A DNA stretch of 42,057 nucleotides, taken from positions 1 to 42,057 of the forward strand of contig JAQBPY010000055.1 of assembly GCA_028287285.1 (NCBI GenBank), given 5' to 3'. How positions within the stretch are numbered: the stretch's first letter is position 1; each line of letters starts with the position of its first letter. This stretch comes from Gemmatimonadota bacterium (lineage in GTDB: Bacteria > Gemmatimonadota > Gemmatimonadetes > Gemmatimonadales > Gemmatimonadaceae). The notes under the pieces were generated by a model. It was not told where the DNA came from. It ran no database searches and saw only the letters and a program-made list of their open reading frames with translations. Both the position numbers and the translations under genes were made by a program. Below, piece by piece: positions 25,608 through 34,507 of the stretch.

Positions 25608-26954
25608 ATGCAAAGGAGTGTACAACCATTTGGCGCATTTAAACTTGGAAATGCCCGACTCTCGCAACAGCTGTCGCGCGCCTCAACTCCGGAAGCGTCG
25701 ACGCCGAGTCCACAGATAGGATTACGCGCGCAAGCCTCGTATCGCAGGTCTCGTCGAATGTTTTCCATGGACATCGTACGCGGAGTGGCTGTCGCGCTCG
25801 TCCTGTTGAACCACATGCCGATGGGGACGCTCCCTCCGGCCACGTGGTTTGAGTCATTCGTGAGAACGTTACAAGATGCTGGTTGGGTAGGCGTGGATCT
25901 GTTCTTCGTCCTGTCGGGCTACCTGATCTCACGCATTCTTTTCCAGGAAATTGATCGAACCGGCACCATAGCGTTGGGGCGATTCTGGCTGCGGCGTGGA
26001 TTCAAGATCTGGCCTTCGTATTTTTGTGGCATACGGAGCCATGATGCTGCTCTGGGTCGCATCGAGCCGGCTATTTGGTCTCGGCGATGGACAGGATCAG
26101 CAATTGATTCGCACCATCCTTCCCAACCTCATCTTCGTACAGAACTATTTTCCAGCCGATTGGCGATGGCCGCATAGTTGGTCGATCGCGATCGAGGAAC
26201 ACTTCTATCTCATCCTGCCGGTCCTCTTGGTGGCCTCGATCCGTCGGTGGCACGGAGTTAAGAGAGATCATCCTTCTCATCTTCTGGGTATTGGGTGGCT
26301 TGTCTTCCTCGCCATACTACTGGCCCGCTTGGTGACCATCTTTGTCTGGCCCGCGCCTCCCGGCATCCACGCATGGGAGGCGACGTACTACCCCACGCAT
26401 GTGCGCGCGGACGGTTTGGTGCTCGGTGTCATGTTGGGATACGCATCGAATCGCACCTTCCCCGGCGTGGCGCGTCTGGGCCGGCACGCACGCGCCGCGA
26501 TCACTCTCGCGCTGTGTGCCATGGACTGGTTGTGCTGTTTCCGCGCAACACGTCACCCTTCACCTACACCCTTGGCTTTTCTCTCCTCGCGCTTGCCTTT
26601 GGTGGGGTTGTCCTCGCGGCCCATGAGCATCCGGACTTTGGTTCGGTCGGCTCACGCTGGAAGGTAGCCCTACCAAGGATCTTCGCCTTCCTCGGCGTCT
26701 ACTCCTACACGATCTACCTCGCGCACTCGGTCATTCCCAATTCTCCGGGCTATCTTTTGGCTCTTCGCATGGTGCATCACCTCGCGGGTAACTCCATCTG
26801 GGTGGAACGCGCATTTTTTCTCCTTGCTTCGATCGTCGGTGGTGTGCTGCTCTCACACATCGTCGAGCGCCCCGCTTTGCAGTGGAGGTCGAGGCTGTTT
26901 CCATCGCCGATGAGTTCTGCCGGAGACACGGCAGCCGGTCGCGCACTAGCATAG
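25608..26954 (+). pseudogene. Acyltransferase family 3, broken by two one-base shifts
   Basis: One complete acyltransferase is readable across two frames. AAGGA ten bases before the ATG at 25608 supports that start. The first part has MDIVRGVAVALVLLNH and FFVLSGYLISRIL and ends at KIWPSYF. Removing one T from the five-T run at 26021-26025 restores the next part (VAYGAMMLLWV, then SWSIAIEEHFYLILP) up to ALCAM. One G missing near 26521-26526 would give the final part (GLVVLFPRNTSP, then YSYTIYLAHSVIP and a terminal helix to 26954). The second shift undoes the first. No other defect is seen. Either the gene is recently broken or both shifts are homopolymer sequencing errors; the motifs are otherwise intact. 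Confidence 0.82.
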
Positions 26955-27060
26955 CGAGGCGGCATCTTTCGGGAAACGCCCGGCCGGGCCATTCGTTCGC
27001 GCGTCGCATCGGCTACGGACGCCATCTGACGGAAGCACGAACAGCGCCTGCGCGGTTGCA

Positions 27061-29108
27061 TCATTGGGACCCTCGACCAGCAAGCGCGCGACCCACGAGG
27101 GACGACCGTGGCACCCGCGCCAGTTCGACCGATAGCACGGGTGCGAGAGACTCCGAAAACTGCTTGCTGATGTGGTGCTCGTCTTCATAGCGCACGAGTC
27201 CGTCGGCCATTGCGGGGCACGCTCCACCCGGACAGATGTGGTCGTTCAGGGTCAGGTATGTGGCGCGATCGAGGTGATCGAGAGCGTTGCGTTCTCTCGC
27301 CGCAAAAGACTCATCAACTGCACTGCGTTTGGGAAACGAACACTCACCCACATTACGAAAATGACGCACGAGACATTCTGGAACATCGAACCCTGGTCGG
27401 GGCGTGTCCTGGAATACCACCATGTGTGCGGCACTGGCGTGCGAGCTCCCTGACTGAGCTTCCAAGTCCCTCGGTCCACATGAGGACCCCCTCCGGTTTC
27501 GTCATCGAGATCTGTTGCGACCCGGAGACCAGCGTATATAACCCCGCGTTCGAAACCACCACGATGGTTGCGTGTAGCGAATCTATCCGGGCAAATGCAC
27601 GTCGACGCCATCGGTCACATTCCACGTATGCGCGCCCCAGCGATGGATTGAGGACAGATACCATTGCGGAGGGACAGGCGGACTTGGTAAGTGACACGAG
27701 GCGCCAGCGTCTGCGCGCCGCGACTTGTTCGAGTGCCGGAAACCACTGTGCCGCGTGCGAGTCGCCGAACAGCACCAGCGTGGTGTCACTTGCAACCGCC
27801 CCATAGACGCAAGCGGGTGAAGTATCGCCCGTCAGACTCACATGACATCCATCGGCATATGTCCGTGGCAGATCTGAACGGCCACGAAGGGAGCAAATTC
27901 GGGCCGTCCAAGCCGTGCGCTGGCATACGCTGCAGCTAGGTTGGCAAGTCCCACCGACAGTGCCGCGATAATGACCGCGCCAATGACCGTGGCCACGCTG
28001 CGGCGTTGAAGCAGCTTGGAAACCTGACCGGCTTTTCGACTAGGTAGTACGTCGCGGCGGCAGGAATGAGCGCGGCGATCACCACAATGAGGGACGCTGT
28101 GGGCGACGGATGTGGTACCGTCTCCGCAAAGAACACGAGGAATGGCCAGTGCCACAGGTACCAGCTGTACGAAAGGCGTCCGATGAATCGAAGAGGCTCG
28201 CTACTCAATAGGCCGCCGATGACAGTGACTCCGCGCGCGCCCGAAATCATGATTCCTGCAGTGGCCAGGGTGGGCAGGAGGGTGATCCAGCCAGGGTGTG
28301 ACACGCGTTCCGTCGTAAGCAAGCCGGAAGCAACAAGCACGATGAACGACAGCGCTGAAATCCATTGGGCGTGGCGGATGGGTCGCGACGGAAGCCTCCT
28401 GACGACGATGACCGCCAACGCTCCGATCCCGAATTCCCAGGCGCGCGCTGGAAGCACATAGAACGCAATCACTGGGTACATGCGTCGCAGAAACAGACAA
28501 CCAGCGAATGAGGCCAGCGAGAGCACGACGCCGGCGTTGCGGAAGAAGCTGTTGAATCGCGACATGCCGCGCACGCGCATCGCGATCAGCGCAACAAGTG
28601 GCGCGTAGATGAGGTAAAATTGCTCTTCGACGGAAAGTGACCAGGTATGGAGTAGCGGATCGCGCACCACGTCGCTCGCGAAGGAATCAGTACACCGAAT
28701 CGCAAAGAGAATATTGGAGCCGTAGAGTCCGAAGCTGCGAGCCGTGTGCGCATGCCGAAGCTCCTCGAATGGCGTGAAGAACGCGGCATCTGCCGTAAGG
28801 ACGACTATCATGATGACCGTCCCCGCCGGGAGCAGTCATCTTGCACGACGAGCCCAGAAACCAACGAGCGATAACCTCCCCGTTTTTTCTACTTCATCAA
28901 TCAGCACTCCGGAAATGAGAAAACCTGAAAGCACAAAAAACACGTCGACGCCGAGATAGCCGCCCGGTACCGCAGTGATGTGAGCGTGATACAGAACAAC
29001 AAGAACGATGGCTATTGCCCTCAACCCTTCAATGTCAGGGCGAAAAGCCTAGGAATGGCGTGCCTCGGGTACAGCCCGTGTCGCCTCGGTAGAAAAGGAA
29101 GTAGTCAT
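27061..29108 (-). pseudogene. Acyltransferase-3/SGNH fusion protein, heavily mutated
   Basis: A gene for an OafA-type protein with a C-terminal periplasmic SGNH domain, beginning at the ATG at 29108 (MTTSFSTEATRAV). A TAG at 29049-29051 interrupts it just before FRPDIEGLRAIAIVLVVLYH. A TGA at 28836-28838 stands where CGA would encode arginine, in RRAR-stop-LLPAG. The membrane part continues in frame with WSLSVEEQFYLIYAP to YYLVEKPV. Frames then change near 28025, 27885 and 27440. The SGNH part shows TLVLFGDSHAAQW with the serine block, NDHICPGGACP, and YEDEHHISKQF with a D-x-x-H-like pair near the end. Two nonsense codons and three shifts rule out sequencing error as the full explanation. Confidence 0.87.
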
Positions 29109-29621
29109 CGTCACGTAATTCCGGACGGAGGCAGGACGAAGGGAAGTCGGCGGAAAATACGCGTCGCGATGAGAATCACTCGGCCCCTTTCTGGATAAGG
29201 GTATGCTCGCTTTCGCTCGTGCTCCAGCCAACGGGGCCTCCCGGACCGCGAATGCGGGTGCAGTTGTCGACGAGCAGAACGGCTAGACGCCGCCGAACGA
29301 TGCGAGTTGGTCCTGTTGGAGGTCTCGCGAAGGCGCGCGCGGCGATGGACTCCTCGACGACGGCGAGACGAATCCCCCCCTGGATTGCACGCGAGCCGCA
29401 CTAAATGGGCACGCGGTGCGCCTACCTCAAAACGACTTGGCCCCATAGGTTGCAGCGTGCCTGACTGGGACGTCCTGATATCGCAACCGCACGGTGGTGC
29501 ATGCACGCACCCGACGAGCGCCGCGCACGATGCCCGGCCCACCGAGAAACCATCGAACACGCCACAAATATGAAGGAAAAGCGACGGTCGAAAGGGAGGT
29601 CTCGACGAGGACTCAACAGTG
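29109..29621. other. Gene-free stretch between pseudogene and ABC exporter
   Basis: No recognisable gene. One minus-strand frame stays open through 29111-29734, but its product is rich in arginine and serine, overlaps the ABC transporter end in another frame and resembles no family I know. Another minus-strand frame, around 29190-29400 (containing RRRLAVLLVDNC), is also open without a clear start. These may be scraps of a lost gene or chance open frames in GC-rich DNA. It probably includes the old promoter of the acyltransferase-SGNH pseudogene. Confidence 0.4.
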
Positions 29622-31481
29622 CTATTCGGGCTGTCCGTCGACGCGGGTGGCCGCAGTCTGGTCATTGTGCTGACCCACAAGTGCTCGAAAATTGTCGGAG
29701 GTGCCGAGTAGCTCCGCGTAGGATCCGACCGCAAGGAGATGGCCCTCCTGCAACAAAGCTATGCGCGTACAAGTCTCTACCGTACGAAGACGGTGTGCGA
29801 TAAGGACAACCGTCCGGTCCCCCTGAAGTGCGTGAATCGCTTGCATCACCGCGTCCTCGGTGAGCCCGTCCAGGGCGCTGGTCGCCTCATCGAAGATGAG
29901 CAACTCCGGATCGTGGTACAATGCCCGGGCGATACCAAGCCGCTGCCTCTGTCCGCCCGAAAGCTTCAATCCCCGTTCGCCGATCACAGTGTCCAAGCCA
30001 TGGGGAAGGTCTGGCATGAAACTCTCGATTTGGGCCAGACGGGCGGCACGTTCAACTGCGGTTCTGTCAACGCTGTCGCTCGGCAAGCCGAATGCGATGT
30101 TCTCGGCGATGCTCGCGTTTGACAGAAATACCGACTGCGGCACGTAACCGACATTCATTCGCCAGTTGCGGAGCCGCGCTCCGGAGAGCGGCTCCCCATC
30201 CCACGAGACGACGCCCTGATCGGGCGAGAGCAAGCCAAGCATCAGATCGGCGAGCGTCGATTTGCCCGACCCACTGCGCCCAACCAACCCAAGGCTCTCT
30301 CCGTGCGAGACTGAAAGTGTTATGTTCGCGAGCGCACCCCTCGTCGCGCCAGGATATCTAAAGCTTACGCCTTGTATGTCGAGGCTGGAGGTCGATGAGC
30401 TGGAGCGCGTAGCTGCCTCACTCGGGTGCGGGAACGCACGAGGAATGGAGGCGTGCGTCTCGACCCAATCTGCGTGAAGAGCTTGAAGCGAGGGCAGGAA
30501 GTATCTGATCTCGACTGCAGCGGTATAGACCTGCTGAAGGGCAGGAAGCAGGCGGTACCCCACAAATGCGTAGAGTGCCAGCAGCGGAATGGCCCGCGCA
30601 GCCGCCGACGGATCTCGTATGAGAATTACCAGAGCTACGCCAAGTATACCCCCGAACGCCAAAGGCTCTAACAGGAAACGTGGCATGGCCGCGTTCAAAG
30701 TCCCGGCATTCGAAACGTAGCCAGTACGGTCCGTTGACTCGGCGAATCTTCGACTCGTTTCGAATTCGCGCCCCATTACTATGATATCCTTTACGCCCGC
30801 AAGCCCTTCTTGTGCTGCTCTCTGCCGCCGCTCAGAGTAAAGAGACCAGTCTTTGCCGAGTTGTTCCTGACGCTTGCGGATGGTGAGGTAAAGCAACGCG
30901 TAGCTGCTCCCCAGAATCCCCAAGGTCCAGAATGCAACAAGGGGATTTCGGGACACCAGAAATATCAGGAGGGCGAAAATCACCAGCAGCCGCGAGAAAA
31001 ACTGCAACGCTGAGCCAATCAGCCGAACTACCGATTCCCCGTCGGTGTAAATCACCTTGAGCAATGACGGGGCGTCGCGCCGTGTGTGGAACAAATATGG
31101 TTGAGAGAGGTAGGCGTCGAACAATGCATTGCAGAGTCGCGATCGGCACCGCGCGACGAAACGCAGCTGAATCCAAAGTGCGGACGCGGCGACCACGTTG
31201 CTCGCCACGATAGCGGCGCCTGTCAGGCCTCCAAGCAACAACAAGCGATCGCGAACTGATGCCGCGCCCAGCATGCCTGAAAGGTTCTGAAGTATTTCAT
31301 ACCGATCGAGCGCGCTGGGATCGCTTATGACGCCCATGAAAGGCAGAATGGATGCAACACCAACCACCTCGAACAGCGCCGCAAAGACGGCGGAGGACGC
31401 CACCAGAGCTAAGCGCCTGGCGTCATCGGTCGAGAAGAGGTCGCGCACGAGGGCTCCGACCGCTACAGGAGAAGAACGCAT
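29622..31481 (-). CDS. ABC exporter/flippase with fused permease and ATPase (PglK/MsbA-like)
   Basis: A 619-residue half-transporter. Residues 20-330 are a six-helix exporter membrane domain. The ATPase domain starts near 368 with LDIQGVSFRYPG. It contains Walker A GRSGSGKST (401-409), Q-loop VPQS with Q449, signature LSGGQRQR (507-514), Walker B LLIFDEATSALD (527-538) and the H-loop IAHR. The VFAALFEVVGVASILPFMGVIS opening resembles PglK-type lipid-linked oligosaccharide flippases. I infer it moves the lipid-linked repeat unit, or another lipid-linked glycan, across the inner membrane, since no Wzx-type flippase is visible in this window. It is divergent from the ligase-like operon with 440 bases between. 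Confidence 0.9.
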   Translation of the reverse strand: MRSSPVAVGALVRDLFSTDDARRLALVASSAVFAALFEVVGVASILPFMGVISDPSALDRYEILQNLSGMLGAASVRDRLLLLGGLTGAAIVASNVVAASALWIQLRFVARCRSRLCNALFDAYLSQPYLFHTRRDAPSLLKVIYTDGESVVRLIGSALQFFSRLLVIFALLIFLVSRNPLVAFWTLGILGSSYALLYLTIRKRQEQLGKDWSLYSERRQRAAQEGLAGVKDIIVMGREFETSRRFAESTDRTGYVSNAGTLNAAMPRFLLEPLAFGGILGVALVILIRDPSAAARAIPLLALYAFVGYRLLPALQQVYTAAVEIRYFLPSLQALHADWVETHASIPRAFPHPSEAATRSSSSTSSLDIQGVSFRYPGATRGALANITLSVSHGESLGLVGRSGSGKSTLADLMLGLLSPDQGVVSWDGEPLSGARLRNWRMNVGYVPQSVFLSNASIAENIAFGLPSDSVDRTAVERAARLAQIESFMPDLPHGLDTVIGERGLKLSGGQRQRLGIARALYHDPELLIFDEATSALDGLTEDAVMQAIHALQGDRTVVLIAHRLRTVETCTRIALLQEGHLLAVGSYAELLGTSDNFRALVGQHNDQTAATRVDGQPE

Positions 31482-31921
31482 TTGTTGGGGATATCGCGGC
31501 GAATAACGCGAAAGGGCTGAATAGTGCGCAAGGTCCGCATCGGCATGCCGACTTGGCCGCGCTATGGCAAGAGACTACATCCAACTAGATTGCAGAGCCC
31601 GACTTGTTCGATTGGCGATCCCATGAACTCGTTCGCAAGTTGCGACGGGAACGTCAATGTACGCTGATGTTCACCCCGCTGCGAGAGGCGGGCGTGTTCG
31701 GGGCACTCAAGCCGAACACTAGGTATCGCAATATGCAGGTGCATTCCTGCTTTGTGACACGGGTCTGACAGTTACGCAAGGGTGACCGGCAGTCCGCATG
31801 CCGCCGATCGAACGAAGTTCTGGAGAACTGTGCTGCTCTCTTTCTTTCGATGCAGATTTCCATCGGATTTTCCCTTGGCCAGCGCACTAATGGGACGACC
31901 ATTTGAAAAGGTTCATATTCG
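31482..31921. other. Divergent intergenic region, probable promoters
   Basis: This 440-base space separates the ABC exporter from the ligase-like operon and probably holds both promoters, though no clear -35/-10 pair was seen. From about 31597 to 31773 the plus strand is open (containing DLFDWRSHELVRKLRRE and FTPLREAGVFGALKPN) and has protein-like composition, but it lacks a start codon after the preceding TAG. It may be the tail of a lost gene. Two minus-strand open frames here look random. Confidence 0.4.
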
Positions 31922-33391
31922 ATGAAAGCGTCTCTCTGGCATCGTGCCAGGATGGATCTTCAGCGTCGGGGCCCAATTGGTGAGAATATAGGGACAACTA
32001 TGCGCGCGCGAACCATCAGGCGCCACACGAGCGGAAATGCGACAGCGGTTGCCCTTGATGCCAGAATCTCGCATGCGGGTGAGGCGCCAACGGACCTCTA
32101 CGCCCTGAAGCTGCCGGCCCTGTGGCAAGCCTTCCGGAAGCAGCGTGCGTCATTCTGGTGCATGACGTCCTACCTGTTCTTTGAATACGTCCGTCCCCAG
32201 CAAATATACGAACGACTCCCGAACGTACCGTATAACAAGATCTGCCTGGTCCTCGGCGCCATCTTTTTCGTCGCTGAAGGACGGAGGATTCAATTTGGAA
32301 AGATAGAAGTAGGCTTGCTCCTGTTCTCCATCATCGTGGTTGCATCCTCAGCAGCCGCAACATTCCCTCAAGTATCGTTCGATCATTTGATGGAATGGTT
32401 CAATTGGGTGATCATATACATATTGGTCTCGAACACTGTCGACTCGGAAGTGCGATTTCTGGTGTTCGTGTTCACCATGCACTTGTGGAACCTGAAGATG
32501 TCGGTCCACGGCACGAAGTCGTGGGCGCAGGACGGCTTCGCGTTCCGAGACTGGGGTACAGGGGGAGCCCCGGGGTTCTTTCAGAATTCTGGTGAGTTCG
32601 GACTCGAAATGTGCATCTTCCTCGCGATGCTCGCTCCATGGATCCTCAGTCTGAGGCGGTATTGGTCCAAGTGGAAGTTTCTTTTCTGGATCGGAGTCGC
32701 AACCACGGCCATCACCGGTATTGCCGGATCGTCATCGCGCGGAGCGATCCTCGGTGCCGGCGCCATCGTTGGGACGTGGCTCCTTCGCTCTCGTCAAAAA
32801 GTGCGCACCCTTGTCCTCGCCGTATTGGTCGTCGGATTTGTCTACGTGATCATGCCACCCGAGGCCAGGGCCCGCTATTCGACCATGGGCAATGATGCGA
32901 CATCATTGCAACGGAAGACATTCTGGAAGCAGGGGATGGACATGATGCAGGAGAGTCCGGCTCTAGGCATCGGGTACAAGAACTGGATGGACGTTCACCG
33001 CATGCGATATCCAGGCACGGAGCACATTGTCCAGCACAATATTTTCGTTGAGATCGGGTCGGAGCTCGGCATTGGTTCTATCCTCGTATTCCTTTTCCTT
33101 GTAGGCTGCACGGCAGCTACCAATCGAAAGACTCGGCAAATGCTGAAGGAACGACCTCGCTCGGAGTTCATGATTCAGATGGCCTTCGGTCTCGATGCCG
33201 CGATGATCTCCTACCTCGTAGCCGGTTTTTTCGTGACGGTGTTCTATTATCCGTTCTTCTGGATCAACCTCGCGCTTACCGTCGGACTTCACCGTGCGGC
33301 ACTTGCCAGCACCGTGAGGTCGGCGCGCCGGGATGTAGCGCCGAGGGCATTGCGCCCACGGTCCTTTCCGCTGGCGGCAACACCGACCTGA
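31922..33391 (+). CDS. O-antigen/O-glycosylation ligase-like membrane protein (exosortase A-associated type)
   Basis: A 489-residue protein with about ten to twelve membrane helices. YLFFEYVRPQQIYERLP near residue 80 is a landmark I associate with the putative O-glycosylation ligase of exosortase A loci. GIAGSSSRGAILG lies in the Wzy_C-type domain, and a large periplasmic loop with ALGIGYKNWMDVH and EHIVQHNIFVEIGSELG carries the histidine-rich part typical of O-antigen ligases and polymerases. It likely transfers or polymerises lipid-linked glycan on the periplasmic side. The ATG at 31922 has AAAGG about eleven bases upstream; a later ATG at 32000 would shorten the cytoplasmic leader. It heads a tight operon: the next ATG follows its stop with no gap. 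Confidence 0.82.
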   Translation: MKASLWHRARMDLQRRGPIGENIGTTMRARTIRRHTSGNATAVALDARISHAGEAPTDLYALKLPALWQAFRKQRASFWCMTSYLFFEYVRPQQIYERLPNVPYNKICLVLGAIFFVAEGRRIQFGKIEVGLLLFSIIVVASSAAATFPQVSFDHLMEWFNWVIIYILVSNTVDSEVRFLVFVFTMHLWNLKMSVHGTKSWAQDGFAFRDWGTGGAPGFFQNSGEFGLEMCIFLAMLAPWILSLRRYWSKWKFLFWIGVATTAITGIAGSSSRGAILGAGAIVGTWLLRSRQKVRTLVLAVLVVGFVYVIMPPEARARYSTMGNDATSLQRKTFWKQGMDMMQESPALGIGYKNWMDVHRMRYPGTEHIVQHNIFVEIGSELGIGSILVFLFLVGCTAATNRKTRQMLKERPRSEFMIQMAFGLDAAMISYLVAGFFVTVFYYPFFWINLALTVGLHRAALASTVRSARRDVAPRALRPRSFPLAATPT

Positions 33392-34507
33392 ATGACCAAG
33401 CAGCCGAGAACGGTCCTTGCCGTGATCGAGACCGATGGACCGGGCGGCGCGGAAACAGTGTTCCTGGAGTTGCTCCGCAATCTTGATCCGGCACGCTGGC
33501 GTGGCATAGCGGTCATCCCGGGGACCGGCTGGCTGCACGATCAACTTGTGCACAGCGGCGTCGAGACCTACATCGTGCCTGAGCGGTCGACTTTGGACTA
33601 CCGATATTTCGCACGCCTCGCGCGCCTCGTCCGACACCATCACGTGAGCCTGCTGCATGGACACCTGTTGGGCTCGTCAATACGAGTGGCGATGCTCTCG
33701 CGTCTCGTGGGCATCCCTGCGATCGCGACGCTTCACGGCGCAGCTGATATCGGCCAGCGCGAGCGGTTCTTCGCGATTAAAAGACTGCTACTGCGGAGGC
33801 TTTGCAGAGTCGTGTATGTATCGCAGTCCCTCAGCGTCGAGCTTCACGAGCAGTTGGATATTCCCGGGCTCTCCAGTACCGTAATTCCGAATGGCATCGA
33901 CGCGTCCCGCTTTCGTTCTGCTGGCCGTTCGTCGTTTCGCGCCAGCCTGGGTATTGCCGATGACGAGTTCGTTGTCGGATCAGTAGGCAACCTGAATGCG
34001 GCGAAAGGATTCGATGTGCTGCTCCGGGCTGTCGCTCTGATCCGGTCGCAAGGTGTCAAGTTGCGGGCTGTTATCGTCGGAGACGACATCGGACGTGAGA
34101 GCGCGGCACTTCGTGCGATGCACCGCACGCTCGGTCTTTCGGATGCGGTGATATTCACCGGTTTTCGAAAAGATATCCCAGACGCCCTTGCGTCGTTTGA
34201 TATCTACGCTCTGACGTCGCGCTCCGAGGGCTTCGCAATCTCGCTGGTCGAAGCGATGGCTGCAGCGTGCCCAGTGGTTGCAACGAGGTGCGGTGGCCCC
34301 GAATACATAGTCGATCATGAAGAGACGGGGATATTGGTGGAGAATGGTTCACCGGAGGCAGTTGCCGAAGCGCTCCTTCGGCTTTACGAAGATCCACGGC
34401 TCGCGACGCGTCTTGGGAATGCCGCACGCGCGTCGGTGACGGAGCGATACACGCTGGATGCGCAGGCGCTTCTTTACCAAAAGGAATATGACTCTTGTGC
34501 CCGATGA
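33392..34507 (+). CDS. Glycosyltransferase family 4
   Basis: A 371-residue GT-B enzyme. VLAVIETDGPGGAET begins the acceptor half with the glycine-rich loop. LLHGHLLGSSIR and TVIPNGIDASRF lie mid-protein, VGSVGNLNAAKGFDVLL starts the donor half, and EGFAISLVE is the E-x7-E motif, followed by CGGPEYIVDHEETG. It probably adds one sugar of the repeat unit from a nucleotide donor on the cytoplasmic face. It begins directly at the stop of the ligase-like gene and overlaps the ATP-grasp gene by four bases, so it is translated as part of the operon. Confidence 0.92.
   Translation: MTKQPRTVLAVIETDGPGGAETVFLELLRNLDPARWRGIAVIPGTGWLHDQLVHSGVETYIVPERSTLDYRYFARLARLVRHHHVSLLHGHLLGSSIRVAMLSRLVGIPAIATLHGAADIGQRERFFAIKRLLLRRLCRVVYVSQSLSVELHEQLDIPGLSSTVIPNGIDASRFRSAGRSSFRASLGIADDEFVVGSVGNLNAAKGFDVLLRAVALIRSQGVKLRAVIVGDDIGRESAALRAMHRTLGLSDAVIFTGFRKDIPDALASFDIYALTSRSEGFAISLVEAMAAACPVVATRCGGPEYIVDHEETGILVENGSPEAVAEALLRLYEDPRLATRLGNAARASVTERYTLDAQALLYQKEYDSCAR

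Noticed and set aside
26015-26030. Programmed frameshifting at the T5 run as a designed control
   Set aside because: A second, opposite shift 500 bases later would also be required and no stimulatory structure or slippery heptamer was seen; error or mutation is more likely.
28836-29051. Stop-codon readthrough or recoding of the TAG and TGA in the acyltransferase-SGNH gene
   Set aside because: Three further frameshifts lie downstream in the same gene, so decay explains all the defects more simply.
20134-29108. Insertion sequence or phage as the cause of the pseudogene cluster
   Set aside because: No transposase, integrase, terminal inverted repeat or target duplication was found; the remnants are all explained by duplication, point mutation and deletion.
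29111-29734. 207-codon minus-strand open frame between the pseudogene and the ABC exporter
   Set aside because: Its first third overlaps the ABC exporter in another frame and the rest is low-quality Arg/Ser-rich sequence with no known pattern.
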